Shown here one piece after another: positions 35,910 to 45,059 of a DNA stretch of 64,000 nucleotides; the first letter of the stretch is position 1; every line of letters starts with the position of its first letter. The DNA comes from Polyangiaceae bacterium (GTDB lineage Bacteria > Myxococcota_A > Polyangia > Polyangiales > Polyangiaceae): contig JADJYE010000001.1 in NCBI GenBank assembly GCA_016719945.1, positions 1 to 64,000 of the forward strand, in the 5' to 3' direction. The notes under the pieces are model-generated. The model was not told the DNA's origin. It did not search any database and was given only the letters and a program-made list of their open reading frames with translations. Both the position numbers and the translations under genes were made by a program.

Positions 35910-36491
35910 GTGAAAGTGCTCGTCCTCGCACTCGGGCTCGCGACCCTCGCCTCCTGCACCCTTCGGCCGAAGGGCGACGGCGACGGGGGCGCAGGGGGGG
36001 GGTCTGGCGGCGAAGCGCAGGGCGGGGCTGACGAGGGTGGTCAGGGCCAGGGTGAGGGTGGCGCGACGTGCGCCGATCTCGTCGACTGCGACACCTGCCG
36101 CACCTGCGCCGCCCAGGGTGTGTGTGGGCCGCTGCTCGACCAGTGCCTCGACAACCCAGTGTGCGTCGCGATCGACGAGTGCCTCGCCTATTGTGGGGCC
36201 ACCTTCGAGGAGTGCTGGGAGACCTGTCGGGCGCAGAACGCCGCCGGCCTCGACGAATATGACGCCGTCCGCCAGTGCCTCGACTGCGTCGAGTGTCCCG
36301 ATACCTGCGCGACGCCCGCCGTCTGCGGGGGGGGCGGGGCTGGCGACAGGCGAGGTCGGGCTGACCCGCTGGCCAAGCTCCCGGCGCTAAGGAGCCCGGC
36401 TCCCGGCGGGCTCGAGCGCGCCGATCCGGGAGTGCAAGCGGTCTTCCGTGGTTGCGTGGGGATCGACATCTTCGAGTGGCTTCCGTACTGA
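35910..36491 (+). CDS. Cys-rich lipoprotein
   Basis: GTG 35910 gives a lipoprotein signal (MKVLVLALGLATLASC, Cys16), then a Gly/Gln-rich linker and a Cys-dense region: CADLVDCDTCRTCAAQGVC, CLDNPVCVAIDECLAYC, CWETCRAQN and CLDCVECPDTC. Such Cys-rich envelope lipoproteins are frequent in Polyangia and of unknown function. A run of eight G near 36328-36335 is a likely slip site: after it the frame loses Cys and looks arbitrary, and an alternative frame would stop at 36390. The true C-terminus is therefore uncertain. Confidence 0.65.
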   Translation: MKVLVLALGLATLASCTLRPKGDGDGGAGGGSGGEAQGGADEGGQGQGEGGATCADLVDCDTCRTCAAQGVCGPLLDQCLDNPVCVAIDECLAYCGATFEECWETCRAQNAAGLDEYDAVRQCLDCVECPDTCATPAVCGGGGAGDRRGRADPLAKLPALRSPAPGGLERADPGVQAVFRGCVGIDIFEWLPY

Positions 36492-36762
36492 TCAACCGCT
36501 TGGGATGCGGTGGAAGCCCGCGATGGGTAGCTGACCGCTGCGCACCAACCCCGTCGTCAGCCTTTCTTGCCTGCCTGCGGCGCGATGCTGGCGCTGAATC
36601 TGGAGCGGGCTCTTCCATGGCCTCCTCCTCGACGCGCGCTGCTGACCGCTGTGTCGCGGGCCGCCCCGACGCCACCGACCAGGGCGACCGACGCAGCCGC
36701 CTAAGCTCGCGAGGAGCCACGCCCTGGCGCGAATTAGGCTGGCCGCTTAGCGGTTTGTGTCG

Positions 36763-37925
36763 CTAGATGATCTCCGCCGCGATGCCGTCGGTCACGGCCC
36801 GGGCAGAGGGCTTGACCACGACGCGCGCGCCGTCGAAGCCGACCTTCCCGTTCGCCATCAGGCGTGAGATCGCTCGCTCGCGCGCGGTCGTGAGCGCCTC
36901 GATGCCGAGGTCCTTGCCCGCCTGAGCCAGGTCGACGCCGTTCGCGAGGCGAAGCCCCAGCATGATGCGCTCGACCAGCCTCGTCTCCGGCGAGAGCAGC
37001 TCTTGCTCCGTCACGGCGAGCTCGCCCGAGCGCGCGCCCCGGAGGTAGCGTCCGGGGTCGGGGTGGTTCTTCACGCGCAGCGCGGGCCGTCGGGTCGGCT
37101 CAGCGTCCCCACCGCGGCGCAGCCGAGCCCCAAGTAGTCGTCGCCGCGCCAGTACCCCACGTTGTGGCGCGCCTCGTCGCCGGGCACGGCATAGTTGGAG
37201 ATCTCGTAGTGGCCGAGGCCGCGCGCCGCGAGGGCGGACTCGATCGCGAAGAACGAGTCGACGATGACGTCGTCGGTGGCCACCGGCAGGCGACCCTTGC
37301 GGTGGAGCTCACCGAACAGCGTCCCGCTCTCGATCGTCAGCCCGTACGCTGACACGTGGGTCACGCCGGCGTCCGCGACGCGCCCCGCCTCGGCCGCGGC
37401 AGCTTCGGCGGACTGAGGCCGGCCCCCCTCGACCCCGAAGATCAGGTCCCCGCTCACGCGCACGAACCCGGCCCGCCGGGCAGCCGCGAGCGCCGCGAGG
37501 CCGCCCTCGGCATCGTGAAGACGCCCGAGGAAGGTCAGCCGCGCAGGATCGAGGGACTGCAGACCCACGCTGAGCCGGTTCACCCCTTGCTCGAGCAGCT
37601 CCGCGGCGCGGCGCTCGTCCAGCGACGAGGGGTTGCACTCGACCGTCACCTCGAGGTCTGCGGCTCGGCGGGAGAACGCGCCGATGATCGCGCGGAGGGT
37701 GCGGCCCAGCTCGCGCGGCTCCCACAGCGATGGAGTGCCGCCGCCGAAGAAGACGGTGCACAGGGTGCTGTCCTCGGGGATGAAGGGCGCGCGCAGCGCG
37801 AGCTCGGCGATGATCGCGTCGGCGTACTGGGTGTGCTCGATGCGCTCCGGCTCCGCCGGGTACGACGCGAAGTCGCAATACGGGCACTTGCGCAGGCAAT
37901 ACGGGAAATGCACGTAGACCCCCAT
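36763..37925 (-). CDS. hemW: HemW, radical SAM haem chaperone/coproporphyrinogen oxidase-like (one frameshift)
   Basis: The protein opens MGVYVHFPYCLRKCPYCDFASY, with the CxxxCxxC of radical SAM enzymes, then FFGGGTPSLW, VECNPSSLD and SVGLQSLDPARLTFLGRLHD, all HemW signatures. The C-terminal part (VKNHPDPGRYLRGARSG, ETRLVERIMLGLRLANGVDL) lies in another frame; one base is missing near 37075-37090. HemW inserts or traffics haem; many members were once called anaerobic CPO. ATG 37925 is chosen because it matches the family start; GTG 37964 would add 13 residues. Confidence 0.88.
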
Positions 37926-38074
37926 CGTCCGTGCGGTGACCGGGTCTGCGTGCGCGCGCGCCACTCTCGAGAGGTGTAGCAGGGCCGGGGGGAAAATTGC
38001 GGGCGATAGCCTTGGGTGTTACGCTTCGTGAGGCCCAGCGGCTCGTGTACCCGCGAACCGCCGCGCTCCCAGCA

Positions 38075-40237
38075 ATGCTCTCTCCGCAGGAAATCGTCGG
38101 CCGCGTCCGGTCTTACCATCCCAACGCAGACGCGGGGCTGATCGAGCGGGCCTACGAGTTCGCCGAGCGCGCCCACAAGGGGCAGAAGCGAAAGAGCGGC
38201 GACCCGTACTTCGTGCACCCCACGAACGTGGCCGGCATCATCGCCGATCTCAAGCTCGACGCCGCGAGCGTCTGCGCCGGCCTGCTGCACGACTGCGTCG
38301 AGGACACGCTCGCGACGGTCGACGACCTCGAGCGCGAGTTCGGCGACGAGGTCGCGTTCTTGGTCGACGGCGTCACCAAGCTGTCGAAGATCAACTTCAT
38401 CTCCCGCGAAGACCGCCAGGCGGAGAACTTTCGCAAGATGGTCGTCGCGATGGCGCGCGACATCCGCGTGCTGCTCGTGAAGCTGTGCGATCGCCTCGAC
38501 AACATGCGGTCGCTCGACTTCATGAAGGTCGATGCGCAGGACCGGATCGCCCGCGAGACCATGGAGATCTACGCGCCTCTCGCGAACCGGCTCGGCATCG
38601 CGCGCATCAAGAGCGAGCTCGAGGACCTGTCGTTCAAATACCTCGAGCCGGACGCGCACCAGAGCCTCGTCGAGAAGGTGAAGAAGAGCGCCCCGGAGCG
38701 CGAGAAGTACATCAACGAGGTGTGCAAGGTGCTGTCGACGAAGCTCGCCGAGCAGGGCTTCGCGGCGGAGGTCGCCGGCCGCGCCAAGCACCTCTATTCG
38801 ATCTGGCGAAAGATGCAGTCGCAGCAGTCCGACTACGACCAGGTCTACGACGTGATCGCGTTCCGCACGGTCGTCGAGACGGTCGCCGACTGCTACGCCT
38901 GCCTCGGCGTCATCCACTCGCAGTGGACGCCCGTCCCGGGGCGCTTCAAGGACTACGTCGCGCTCCCCAAGCCGAACATGTACCAGTCGCTGCACACGAC
39001 GGTCATCGGGCCGGGCAGCGAGCGCGTGGAGATCCAGATCCGCACGCACGAGATGCACCGCGTGGCCGAGCAAGGCATCGCCGCGCACTGGAAGTACAAG
39101 GAGCGCTCCGGCGGCATCGACCCGCGCGACGCCGCGAGGTTCGGCTGGCTGCGCCAGCTCATGGAGTTCCAGAAGGAGCTCAAGGATCCCGCCGAGTTTC
39201 TCGAGAGCGTGAAGGTCGATCTCTTCCAGGACGAGGTCTACGTCTTCACCCCGAAGGGGGACGTGCGCGTCTTCCCGCGCGGCTCGACGCCGATCGACTT
39301 CGCCTACGCCATCCACAGCGAGGTCGGCCACCACTGCTCCGGCTCACGCGTGAACGGCAGCATCGTCCCCCTCAGGTACAAGCTCCGCAACGGCGACGTC
39401 GTCGAGGTCATGACGAACGCCAGCCAGATGCCCTCGAAGGACTGGCTCGACTTCGTGGTGTCGGGCCGCGCCCGCTCCCGCATCCGCGCGTTCTTGCGCG
39501 GTGAGCAGCGCGACAAATCGCTCAAGCTCGGCAAGAGCTTGCTCGAGAAGGAGATGCACTCGGCCTCGCTGAGCCTCTCGAAGCTCCAGAAGAACGACGA
39601 GGAGCTCAAGCGCACGCTCGAGGAGTTCAAGGTCGCGTCGATCGACGAGCTGTGGGTCAACATCGGCTACGGAAAGATCGCCGCGAAGTCCGTCATCGAC
39701 TTCCTCGCGCCGACCGCCGTCGACGCCGAGGCGCCGAGCGTCCCCCCCAGCCTGAAGGAGGGGAAGATCGAGCAGTTCGTGCGGAAGATCACCGGCCGAG
39801 ACGGGCCGGGCATCCGCTTGAACGGGGTCGACGACATCCTCGTGCGCTACACGAAGTGCTGCAACCCGCTGCCCGGAGACGAGATCGTCGGGTTCATCAC
39901 CCGCGGTCGCGGCGTGACGGTGCACCGGCGCAACTGCACGAAGGCCTTCGACGCCGACCCCGATCGCCGCGTCGAGATCACGTGGGACGCCAAGGCGAAG
40001 ATCAACCGCCCGGTGCAGGTGAAGGTCACGACGCAGAATCGCCTCGGGATCCTCGCGACGATCGGGCAGACCTTCCACGAGCAGGGGATCAACATCAGCG
40101 AGGCGCAGTGTCGAGCGGGGGACGACGGCCGCGCCCTCAACGTGTTCACGTTCATGTGCTCGGACCTCAACCAGCTCAAGAACGTGATGCGGCGGCTGCA
40201 GAAGATCCCCGGCGTCGTCAGTGTCGAGCGCGTCTGA
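38075..40237 (+). CDS. relA: Bifunctional (p)ppGpp synthetase/hydrolase
   Basis: A RelA/SpoT homologue of 720 residues. The HD hydrolase domain is intact (YFVHPTNVAGIIADL, LLHDCVEDT, LCDRLDNMRS). The synthetase domain has YDQVYDVIAFRTVV, PGRFKDYVALPKPNMYQSLHT and EQGIAAHWKYKE. A TGS domain (VYVFTPKGDVRVFPRGSTPIDFAYAIHSEVG), a zinc-finger-like CCNPLPGDEIVGF segment and a C-terminal ACT domain (VTTQNRLGILATIGQTFHEQGINI) follow. With both catalytic sites intact it should make and break the alarmone. ATG 38075 (MLSPQEIVGRVRSYHP) fits the family; an upstream TTG at 37997 is less likely. Confidence 0.94.
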   Translation: MLSPQEIVGRVRSYHPNADAGLIERAYEFAERAHKGQKRKSGDPYFVHPTNVAGIIADLKLDAASVCAGLLHDCVEDTLATVDDLEREFGDEVAFLVDGVTKLSKINFISREDRQAENFRKMVVAMARDIRVLLVKLCDRLDNMRSLDFMKVDAQDRIARETMEIYAPLANRLGIARIKSELEDLSFKYLEPDAHQSLVEKVKKSAPEREKYINEVCKVLSTKLAEQGFAAEVAGRAKHLYSIWRKMQSQQSDYDQVYDVIAFRTVVETVADCYACLGVIHSQWTPVPGRFKDYVALPKPNMYQSLHTTVIGPGSERVEIQIRTHEMHRVAEQGIAAHWKYKERSGGIDPRDAARFGWLRQLMEFQKELKDPAEFLESVKVDLFQDEVYVFTPKGDVRVFPRGSTPIDFAYAIHSEVGHHCSGSRVNGSIVPLRYKLRNGDVVEVMTNASQMPSKDWLDFVVSGRARSRIRAFLRGEQRDKSLKLGKSLLEKEMHSASLSLSKLQKNDEELKRTLEEFKVASIDELWVNIGYGKIAAKSVIDFLAPTAVDAEAPSVPPSLKEGKIEQFVRKITGRDGPGIRLNGVDDILVRYTKCCNPLPGDEIVGFITRGRGVTVHRRNCTKAFDADPDRRVEITWDAKAKINRPVQVKVTTQNRLGILATIGQTFHEQGINISEAQCRAGDDGRALNVFTFMCSDLNQLKNVMRRLQKIPGVVSVERV

Positions 40238-41486
40238 CGAGCGCGAGCGGGCCGTCGCACGCCCGCGCCTGAGGCCCGTCGAGGTCATCCGCGTGGTGGC
40301 GAGAGGGGGAGGTCTCACCACCCTGCTGCGGGACGCGGAGCAGATCGCCGAGGCGCCGGTGGAGGTGCCCGCCCCGTACGACCGCGCCCTCACCCTGATG
40401 GACGGCAGGCGGGGGGTCGAGGACATCGCCCGCGCGCTGAACGCCGGCGCGGCGGAGGCCGAGCGGGTGAGCGAGCGCGGCCTGTCTGCGCTCGCCTCGC
40501 GCCTCGAGGCGAGCGCGATGCTCGAAGGTCCGACCGCGTCGCGCCGGCGGTGCGAGGAGCACGCCCGCTTCCGGGCCGCGGCGATACGGCCGGCGGCGTT
40601 CGCCGGCGGCGGGTACCACGGCGACCCCGGTGAGCTCCGCGCGTTCATCGCAGGGGCGCTCGCTCGCTCCTCACCGCCTCCGCTCGCGGGCGTCGTGCGC
40701 GGGTTGGTCGCTCCCCACATGGACCTGTGGCGCGCCGCCGACGGGTACGGCGCGGCGTACGCCGGCCTCGCGCGGGCCTTTCCAGAGGACGTGGAGACCG
40801 TGGTCGTCCTCGGCACCTGCCACGCGGGCATGCGCTCTCCCTTCGCGTTCACGAAGAAGGCGTTCTCGACGCCGCTCGGGCTGATGCGCGCCGATGAGGA
40901 CTTCGTCGATGAGGTCGCCGCGCGCTCCGGCGCTGATATCCTCGCGGACGAGTACAAACATCGCGGCGAGCACTCGATCGAGTTTCAGATCGTCCACCTC
41001 TTGCACTTGCTCGGCGCGCGGGCGCGGGAGGTCCGCGTCGTGCCGGTGCTGTGCGGGCTCGGCCGCGCGGCGGCGACCCGCCGAGACCCCGAGTCGGATC
41101 TCGAGACCGCCCGCGTCATGGGCGCGATGCTGGATTTGCTCGCGCGCACGAGCGCCCTGGTCGTCGCCGGCGCAGACCTCGCGCACGTCGGGCCGCGCTT
41201 CGGGGACCCCGCGGCGCTCAACGCCGAGGGGCGGGCGGCGCTGGCCAACCGAGACGACGAGTCTCTTCGCCGGCTGATGGCGCGCGACGCCGGCGGCTTC
41301 TTCGAGCACGTCAGCGAGGATCTCGAGCAGCGGCGCGTGTGCGGCACCGGCCCGCTGTACACCCTGGCTCGCGCGCTGGAGGCGATGGGACGGACCGACG
41401 CGCAGCTCATCGACTACAGCCAGCACGTCGATCCCGACGAGGGCTCGGTCGTGAGCCACGCGAGCCTCGCCTTCACGCGAGCATGA
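40221..41486 (+). CDS. MEMO-family protein with N-terminal PqqD-like domain
   Basis: A 421-residue protein. About residues 20-115 resemble a PqqD-like winged helix (YDRALTLMDGRRGVEDIARALN). The rest is a MEMO1/AmmeMemoRadiSam-B domain: GLVAPHMDLWRAADGYGAAY, VVVLGTCHAG, EHSIEFQIVHLLHLL, VVAGADLAHVGPRFGD and RRVCGTGPLY. The His, His and Cys that bind iron in MEMO1 have likely counterparts in APHMD, GTCHAG and VCGTGP. The gene overlaps the relA end by 17 bases (GTG at 40221). No AMMECR1 or radical SAM partner is next to it. Function in bacteria is unknown. Confidence 0.8.
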   Translation: MSSASDERERAVARPRLRPVEVIRVVARGGGLTTLLRDAEQIAEAPVEVPAPYDRALTLMDGRRGVEDIARALNAGAAEAERVSERGLSALASRLEASAMLEGPTASRRRCEEHARFRAAAIRPAAFAGGGYHGDPGELRAFIAGALARSSPPPLAGVVRGLVAPHMDLWRAADGYGAAYAGLARAFPEDVETVVVLGTCHAGMRSPFAFTKKAFSTPLGLMRADEDFVDEVAARSGADILADEYKHRGEHSIEFQIVHLLHLLGARAREVRVVPVLCGLGRAAATRRDPESDLETARVMGAMLDLLARTSALVVAGADLAHVGPRFGDPAALNAEGRAALANRDDESLRRLMARDAGGFFEHVSEDLEQRRVCGTGPLYTLARALEAMGRTDAQLIDYSQHVDPDEGSVVSHASLAFTRA

Positions 41487-41540
41487 AGGGGCGTCAGGGT
41501 CGGCGCGCACGGACGTCGGATCCGTCGTCGGCGTTTTTCC

Positions 41541-41568
41541 TTGACCCTATCGGCACGATAGGTAGGAT
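41541..41568 (+). promoter_or_regulatory. Promoter of tRNA-Gly
   Basis: TTGACC at 41541-41546 and TAGGAT at 41563-41568, 16 bases apart, lie 12 bases before the tRNA. The 16-base spacer and good boxes fit a sigma-70 promoter. Confidence 0.65.
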
Positions 41569-41580
41569 GCGCCGGCCGCT

Positions 41581-41655
<75 letters not shown>

Positions 41656-41666
41656 GACTGTCGAAC

Positions 41667-41702
41667 GAAGCGCGCGAGCCCCTCGCGCGCTTCACGCGTT
41701 TT
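41667..41702 (+). terminator. Terminator after tRNA-Gly
   Basis: A perfect 12-bp stem, GAAGCGCGCGAG with CTCGCGCGCTTC around CCC, then ACGCGTTTT. The T-run starts five bases after the stem, so it is slightly atypical but very stable. Confidence 0.75.
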
Positions 41703-41717
41703 GTGGCGCTGGGGCCT

Positions 41718-41943
41718 GAGACGAGAAGTGGCAACGCTGGGGCGGGGGGGGCCGCTTGAGCCGACCCCCGACAGTGAGACGAGAAGTGGCCACGCTGAGA
41801 GGTGTGGCGGCTCGGCCGGGCCCCGAAGAACGAGACGAGAAGTGGCCACGCTGAGAGGTGTGGCGGCTCGGGCCGGGCCCCGAAGAACGAGACGAGAAGT
41901 GGCCACGCTGAGAGGTGTGGCGGCTCGGGCCGGGCCCCGCGGC
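41718..41943. repeat. Four tandem copies of a ~57-bp repeat downstream of tRNA-Gly
   Basis: GAGACGAGAAGTGGC starts units at 41718, 41776, 41832 and 41889 (spacing 58, 56 and 57). Copies 2-4 are nearly identical and include CACGCTGAGAGGTGTGGCGG and GGCCGGGCCCCG; copy 1 is diverged. No gene is supported here. Open frames across it come from the repeat. Confidence 0.85.
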
Positions 41944-41956
41944 GCGATTTTAGTCA

Positions 41957-42288
41957 GGGGGTCTGGTGCAGACCCCCTCCGGCCTCCGCTCCGCGCGGTC
42001 CCTCACCCCCACACTCGCTCGGCTTGCCGAGCGAATCGACCAACAACATTCACCTGGCTTGACCTCTCCGAAGATGAGCGAATCGCCGATCCGATCCATA
42101 CACCAGACCGCGCAAGCCGAGCGAACTCACTCCCGGTTCACCTGGCAAGCCAGGTGAATGCCGACCTCCGGGGCTTACGCTCCTCGGTCGTGCAGCAGCA
42201 GAAATGTACGGACCTCCGGGGCTTACGCTCCTCGGTCGTGCACAACGTGACTGGTGACGCTCGCTTCGGCTGGGCGCTCGGAGAGCCC
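41957..42288. repeat. Palindrome-rich spacer with short repeats, no gene
   Basis: Contents in order: hairpin GGGGGTCTG/CAGACCCCC (41957-41977); palindrome CGCTCGGC-TT-GCCGAGCG (42016-42033); TTCACCTGGCTT (42049-42060); GCCGAGCGAA (42116-42125); palindrome TTCACCTGGC-AA-GCCAGGTGAA arms (42137-42158); and two copies of GACCTCCGGGGCTTACGCTC plus CTCGGTCGTGCA at 42163 and 42211. I see no coding signal. Confidence 0.75.
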
Positions 42289-43008
42289 CTACGCCAGCTC
42301 GGGGCGCTCGAAGAGCTTGCGGCAGTGGGGCGCGAACATGCCGCCGGCGACCTCGGACTTGAGGCGCCGCAGGGCCTCGGGCCCATCGATGCGGTACGAC
42401 GTGGGCAGGCGCTGCACCTCGAACCCCGCGCTCTCGGCCTTCGCCGTCACCAGCTCGACGATCGCGGGGTTCGCCCCGCCGTCGGCGAGCCCCGTCGGCA
42501 GATCGGCGTCTGTCAGGAAGGGGAGACGGTCGGCTGCGCCGAGGGCGAACAGCCCCCCGTCGTCGACGCCGCCGATGAGCAGGCGCTTCTTCGGGAGCAG
42601 CCACATCAGGCCGTCGAACATCTGCCCGAGCGGGAGCATGGGGCCGTCGGCGGTGACCAGCAGCATCGCCTCCGCGCCCAGCGCGATCAGGTCGTCGACG
42701 GCGGTGTGCGTGCGCTCGGTCGGGGTCAGGCCGCGCTGAGGCAGCTCCCTCCAGGTGGCAGGCAGCCGGACGTGGCCCGTGAAGGGATCGGCGCCGTCGC
42801 TGAAGACGAGGCGATGACGGACCGGGAAGGTCGACAGCGCCCCCAGGGTGTCCAGCATGAGGGCGGTCGCGAGGTCGGCCGCGAGCGCCGGCCCCAGAAA
42901 AGAGAGCTGGTCCACGATCCCGCGGCGCGGCACGACGCCCAGCGCGAGCGCGTAGGGCCGAACGGTAGGATGTGCGCGTTGGTTCACAGCGGGCCCCCGA
43001 GCGCTCAT
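42289..43008 (-). CDS. DUF2064/nucleotide-sugar-type transferase, divergent
   Basis: A 239-residue protein following the DUF2064 (TIGR04282-like, GT-A fold) plan: PYALALGVVPRRGIVDQLSF, LMLDTLGALSTFPVRHRLVFSDG, LIALGAEAMLLVTADGPMLPL and KKRLLIGGVDDGGLFALGA. The DGGxxxxG element and the acidic TADGPML, in place of GSDsPtL, mark the sugar-nucleotide or nucleotidyl site. The substrate is unknown; 2-phospholactate guanylyltransferase-like (CofC) enzymes are a related alternative. ATG 43008 is chosen; the frame opens earlier. It is divergent from moxR with about 50 bases between starts. Confidence 0.6.
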   Translation of the reverse strand: MSARGPAVNQRAHPTVRPYALALGVVPRRGIVDQLSFLGPALAADLATALMLDTLGALSTFPVRHRLVFSDGADPFTGHVRLPATWRELPQRGLTPTERTHTAVDDLIALGAEAMLLVTADGPMLPLGQMFDGLMWLLPKKRLLIGGVDDGGLFALGAADRLPFLTDADLPTGLADGGANPAIVELVTAKAESAGFEVQRLPTSYRIDGPEALRRLKSEVAGGMFAPHCRKLFERPELA

Positions 43009-43061
43009 GAAGCTATTGCGAGCCCTGGTCGAGGGCAATAGGTTCTGCCACCTGCACCACC

Positions 43062-44254
43062 ATGACGAAGACCGATCGAGGGCCGGCTAGCCCGCCGGGT
43101 GTCATCAGCGAGCGCCTCCGGCTCGTCGCCTCGACGCTCGAGCGACAGTTCCTCGGCAAGGACGAGATCATCCGCCTGCTCCTCATCGCCGTCGTCGCGG
43201 GCGAGCATTGCGTGCTGCTCGGCCCGCCCGGCACCGCGAAGAGCGCGCTCATCCGGTCGCTCGCCGAGCTGATGCAGGCCCGCTATTCGAGTACCTGCTC
43301 ACGCGCTTCACCGAGCCGAACGAGATCTTCGGGCCGGTCGACATCGCCGCGTTCCGCGAGGGAAAATACCGACGCAACACCACCGGCATGCTCCCCGAGG
43401 CCGAGGTCGTCTTCCTCGACGAGGTGTTCAAGTCGAACAGCGCGATCTTGAACGCCCTGCTGACGCTGCTCAACGAGCGCAAGTACACGAGCGGCGGGCA
43501 GGTCATTCGCTGCCCGCTGATCAGCGTGTTCGCCGCGTCCAACGAGGTCCCCGGGGACGAGACGTTGAACGCGATCTTCGATCGCTTCCTGCTGCGCGTC
43601 CGCAGCGACAACCTCGACGCGTACCACTTCTCGGAGCTGCTCCAGCGCGGCATCGCCCACGAGATCCGCCAGATGTCGGGCCAGGTCCCCGAGCCGCTGC
43701 TGTCGGCCCGCGAGCTCGTCGACATGGGCCGCTCCTTCGGGCAGCGCATGAACTTCTCCGACGCGTTCCTCTCCGCCTACAAGGGCCTGGTCTTCCAGAT
43801 CCGCGCCGAGGGGATCTCGCTCAGCGATCGCCGCGTGGTGAAGATGCTGAAGCTGTTCGCGGCGAGCGCCTTCATCGAAGGGCGCCCGGCCGCCGATCCG
43901 TCGGACTTCTTCGTCCTCAAGCACGTGTGGAACAACGAAGACCAAGCCGACATCCTCGAGGGCGTCGTTCAGCCGGTGCTCGAGGCCTTCTACCGCGAGC
44001 ACCCTGACCGCCGCAGGGTCGGCGCGCTCGGGGTGGGGATCGACGCGCTGACCGGCGAGGTCGACCGCATCCGCCAGATCCTGACGGGCGGCGCCGCCCT
44101 GGGCGACGTGCAGCTCTTCAGTCAGCTCAAGGCGCTCGGGGAGATCAAGACCGCCCTCGCTTCGCTGCCCGACCCCCGCGCTCGCGAGCTCGAGGCGCGG
44201 GTCGCTCAGCTGCTCGAGGCGTCGTTTCGGAGCGGGCGCTTTTCGCAGATCTGA
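43062..44254 (+). CDS. MoxR/RavA-type AAA+ ATPase (one frameshift)
   Basis: The N-terminal part has QFLGKDEIIRLLLIAVVAGEHC, Walker A GPPGTAKS and SLAELMQARY. One T appears missing at 43285-43287, and the next frame continues FEYLLTRFTEPNEIFGPVDI, Walker B AEVVFLDEVFKSN, and VFAASNEVPGDETLNAIFDR with the Arg finger. The C-terminal half has RavA-like helical segments. MoxR ATPases act as chaperones for metal-dependent or envelope complexes, usually with a VWA partner; none is present next to it. The last 110 bases overlap the convergent pseudouridine synthase gene. Confidence 0.85.
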
Positions 44255-45039
44255 CGCGCGGGGGGGCGCCAGCTTCGGGCAGCGGGGCCTGCCGGGGCGC
44301 GCCCTTCGGGATGCGTCGGGGCACGCCGTAGGTCTCCTGCAGGGCCTTCAGCTCCTGAGCGGTCATGCGGCGCAGCTGCCCTGGGCGCAGCCCTTCGTGG
44401 TCGATCCCGGCGAAGCTCGTGCGCGCGAGCCGCATGACGAAGAAGCCCGTGGCCTCTCCCATGCGCCGGATCTGCTGGTTGCGCCCCTCACGGATGGTGA
44501 TCTCGAACCAGGTCTTGTCGTCCTCGTGGCGCAACATCTTCGCCTTCGCGGGCAGGGTGCGACCGTCCTCGAGGTCGACCCCGCGGCGCCAGCGGTCGAG
44601 GTCCTCGTCGGACATCAGGCCGCGGACCTTCACGACGTACGTCTTCGGGACGTCTTTCTTGGGGTGGAGCAGGGCGTTGGCCAGCTCGCCGTCGTTGGTG
44701 GCGAGCAGCACCCCGCTGGTCGAGAAGTCGAGGCGGCCGACGGGGTAGACGCGGGTGCCGGCGAGCTTGAGGTACTCGGCGACCGTGGGGGCGCCCCTCG
44801 GGATCGCTCAAGGTCGAGACGACGTTCTTGGGTTTGTGGAACACGAAGTAGACCGGGGCCTCGGCCACGAGGCGCTTGCCGTCGACCTCGACCTTGTCGG
44901 CCCGCGGATCGGCTTGGGTGCCGAGCTCGGTGACCACGCGCCCGTTCAAGCGGACGCGCCCGGCGAGGATCAGCTCCTCGGCTGCGCGGCGGGAGGCGAT
45001 CCCGGCCTGCGCGATGATCTTCTGCAATCGCTCTCGCAT
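44145..45039 (-). CDS. RluB/RsuA-family pseudouridine synthase (one frameshift)
   Basis: The N-terminus carries an S4 domain (MRERLQKIIAQAGIASRRAAE, RVRLNGRVVTELG). After VYFVFHKPKNVVSTLSDPEGRP the frame shifts at a G-run (44787-44791); the other frame gives AGTRVYPVGRLDFSTSGVLL, the catalytic GRLDxxTxG with Asp, then LHPKKDVPKTYVVKV and REGRNQQIRRM. These enzymes modify 23S or 16S rRNA. A basic, Pro/Arg-rich tail of about 50 residues extends it over the moxR 3' end. RluB is slightly preferred over RsuA by the overall pattern. Confidence 0.87.
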
Positions 45040-45059
45040 GGGTGCTATCGGTTCGGTCG

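Noticed and set aside
36492..36762. Small gene between the Cys-rich lipoprotein and hemW
   Set aside because: Only a short frame with no ribosome site and composition like spacer DNA.
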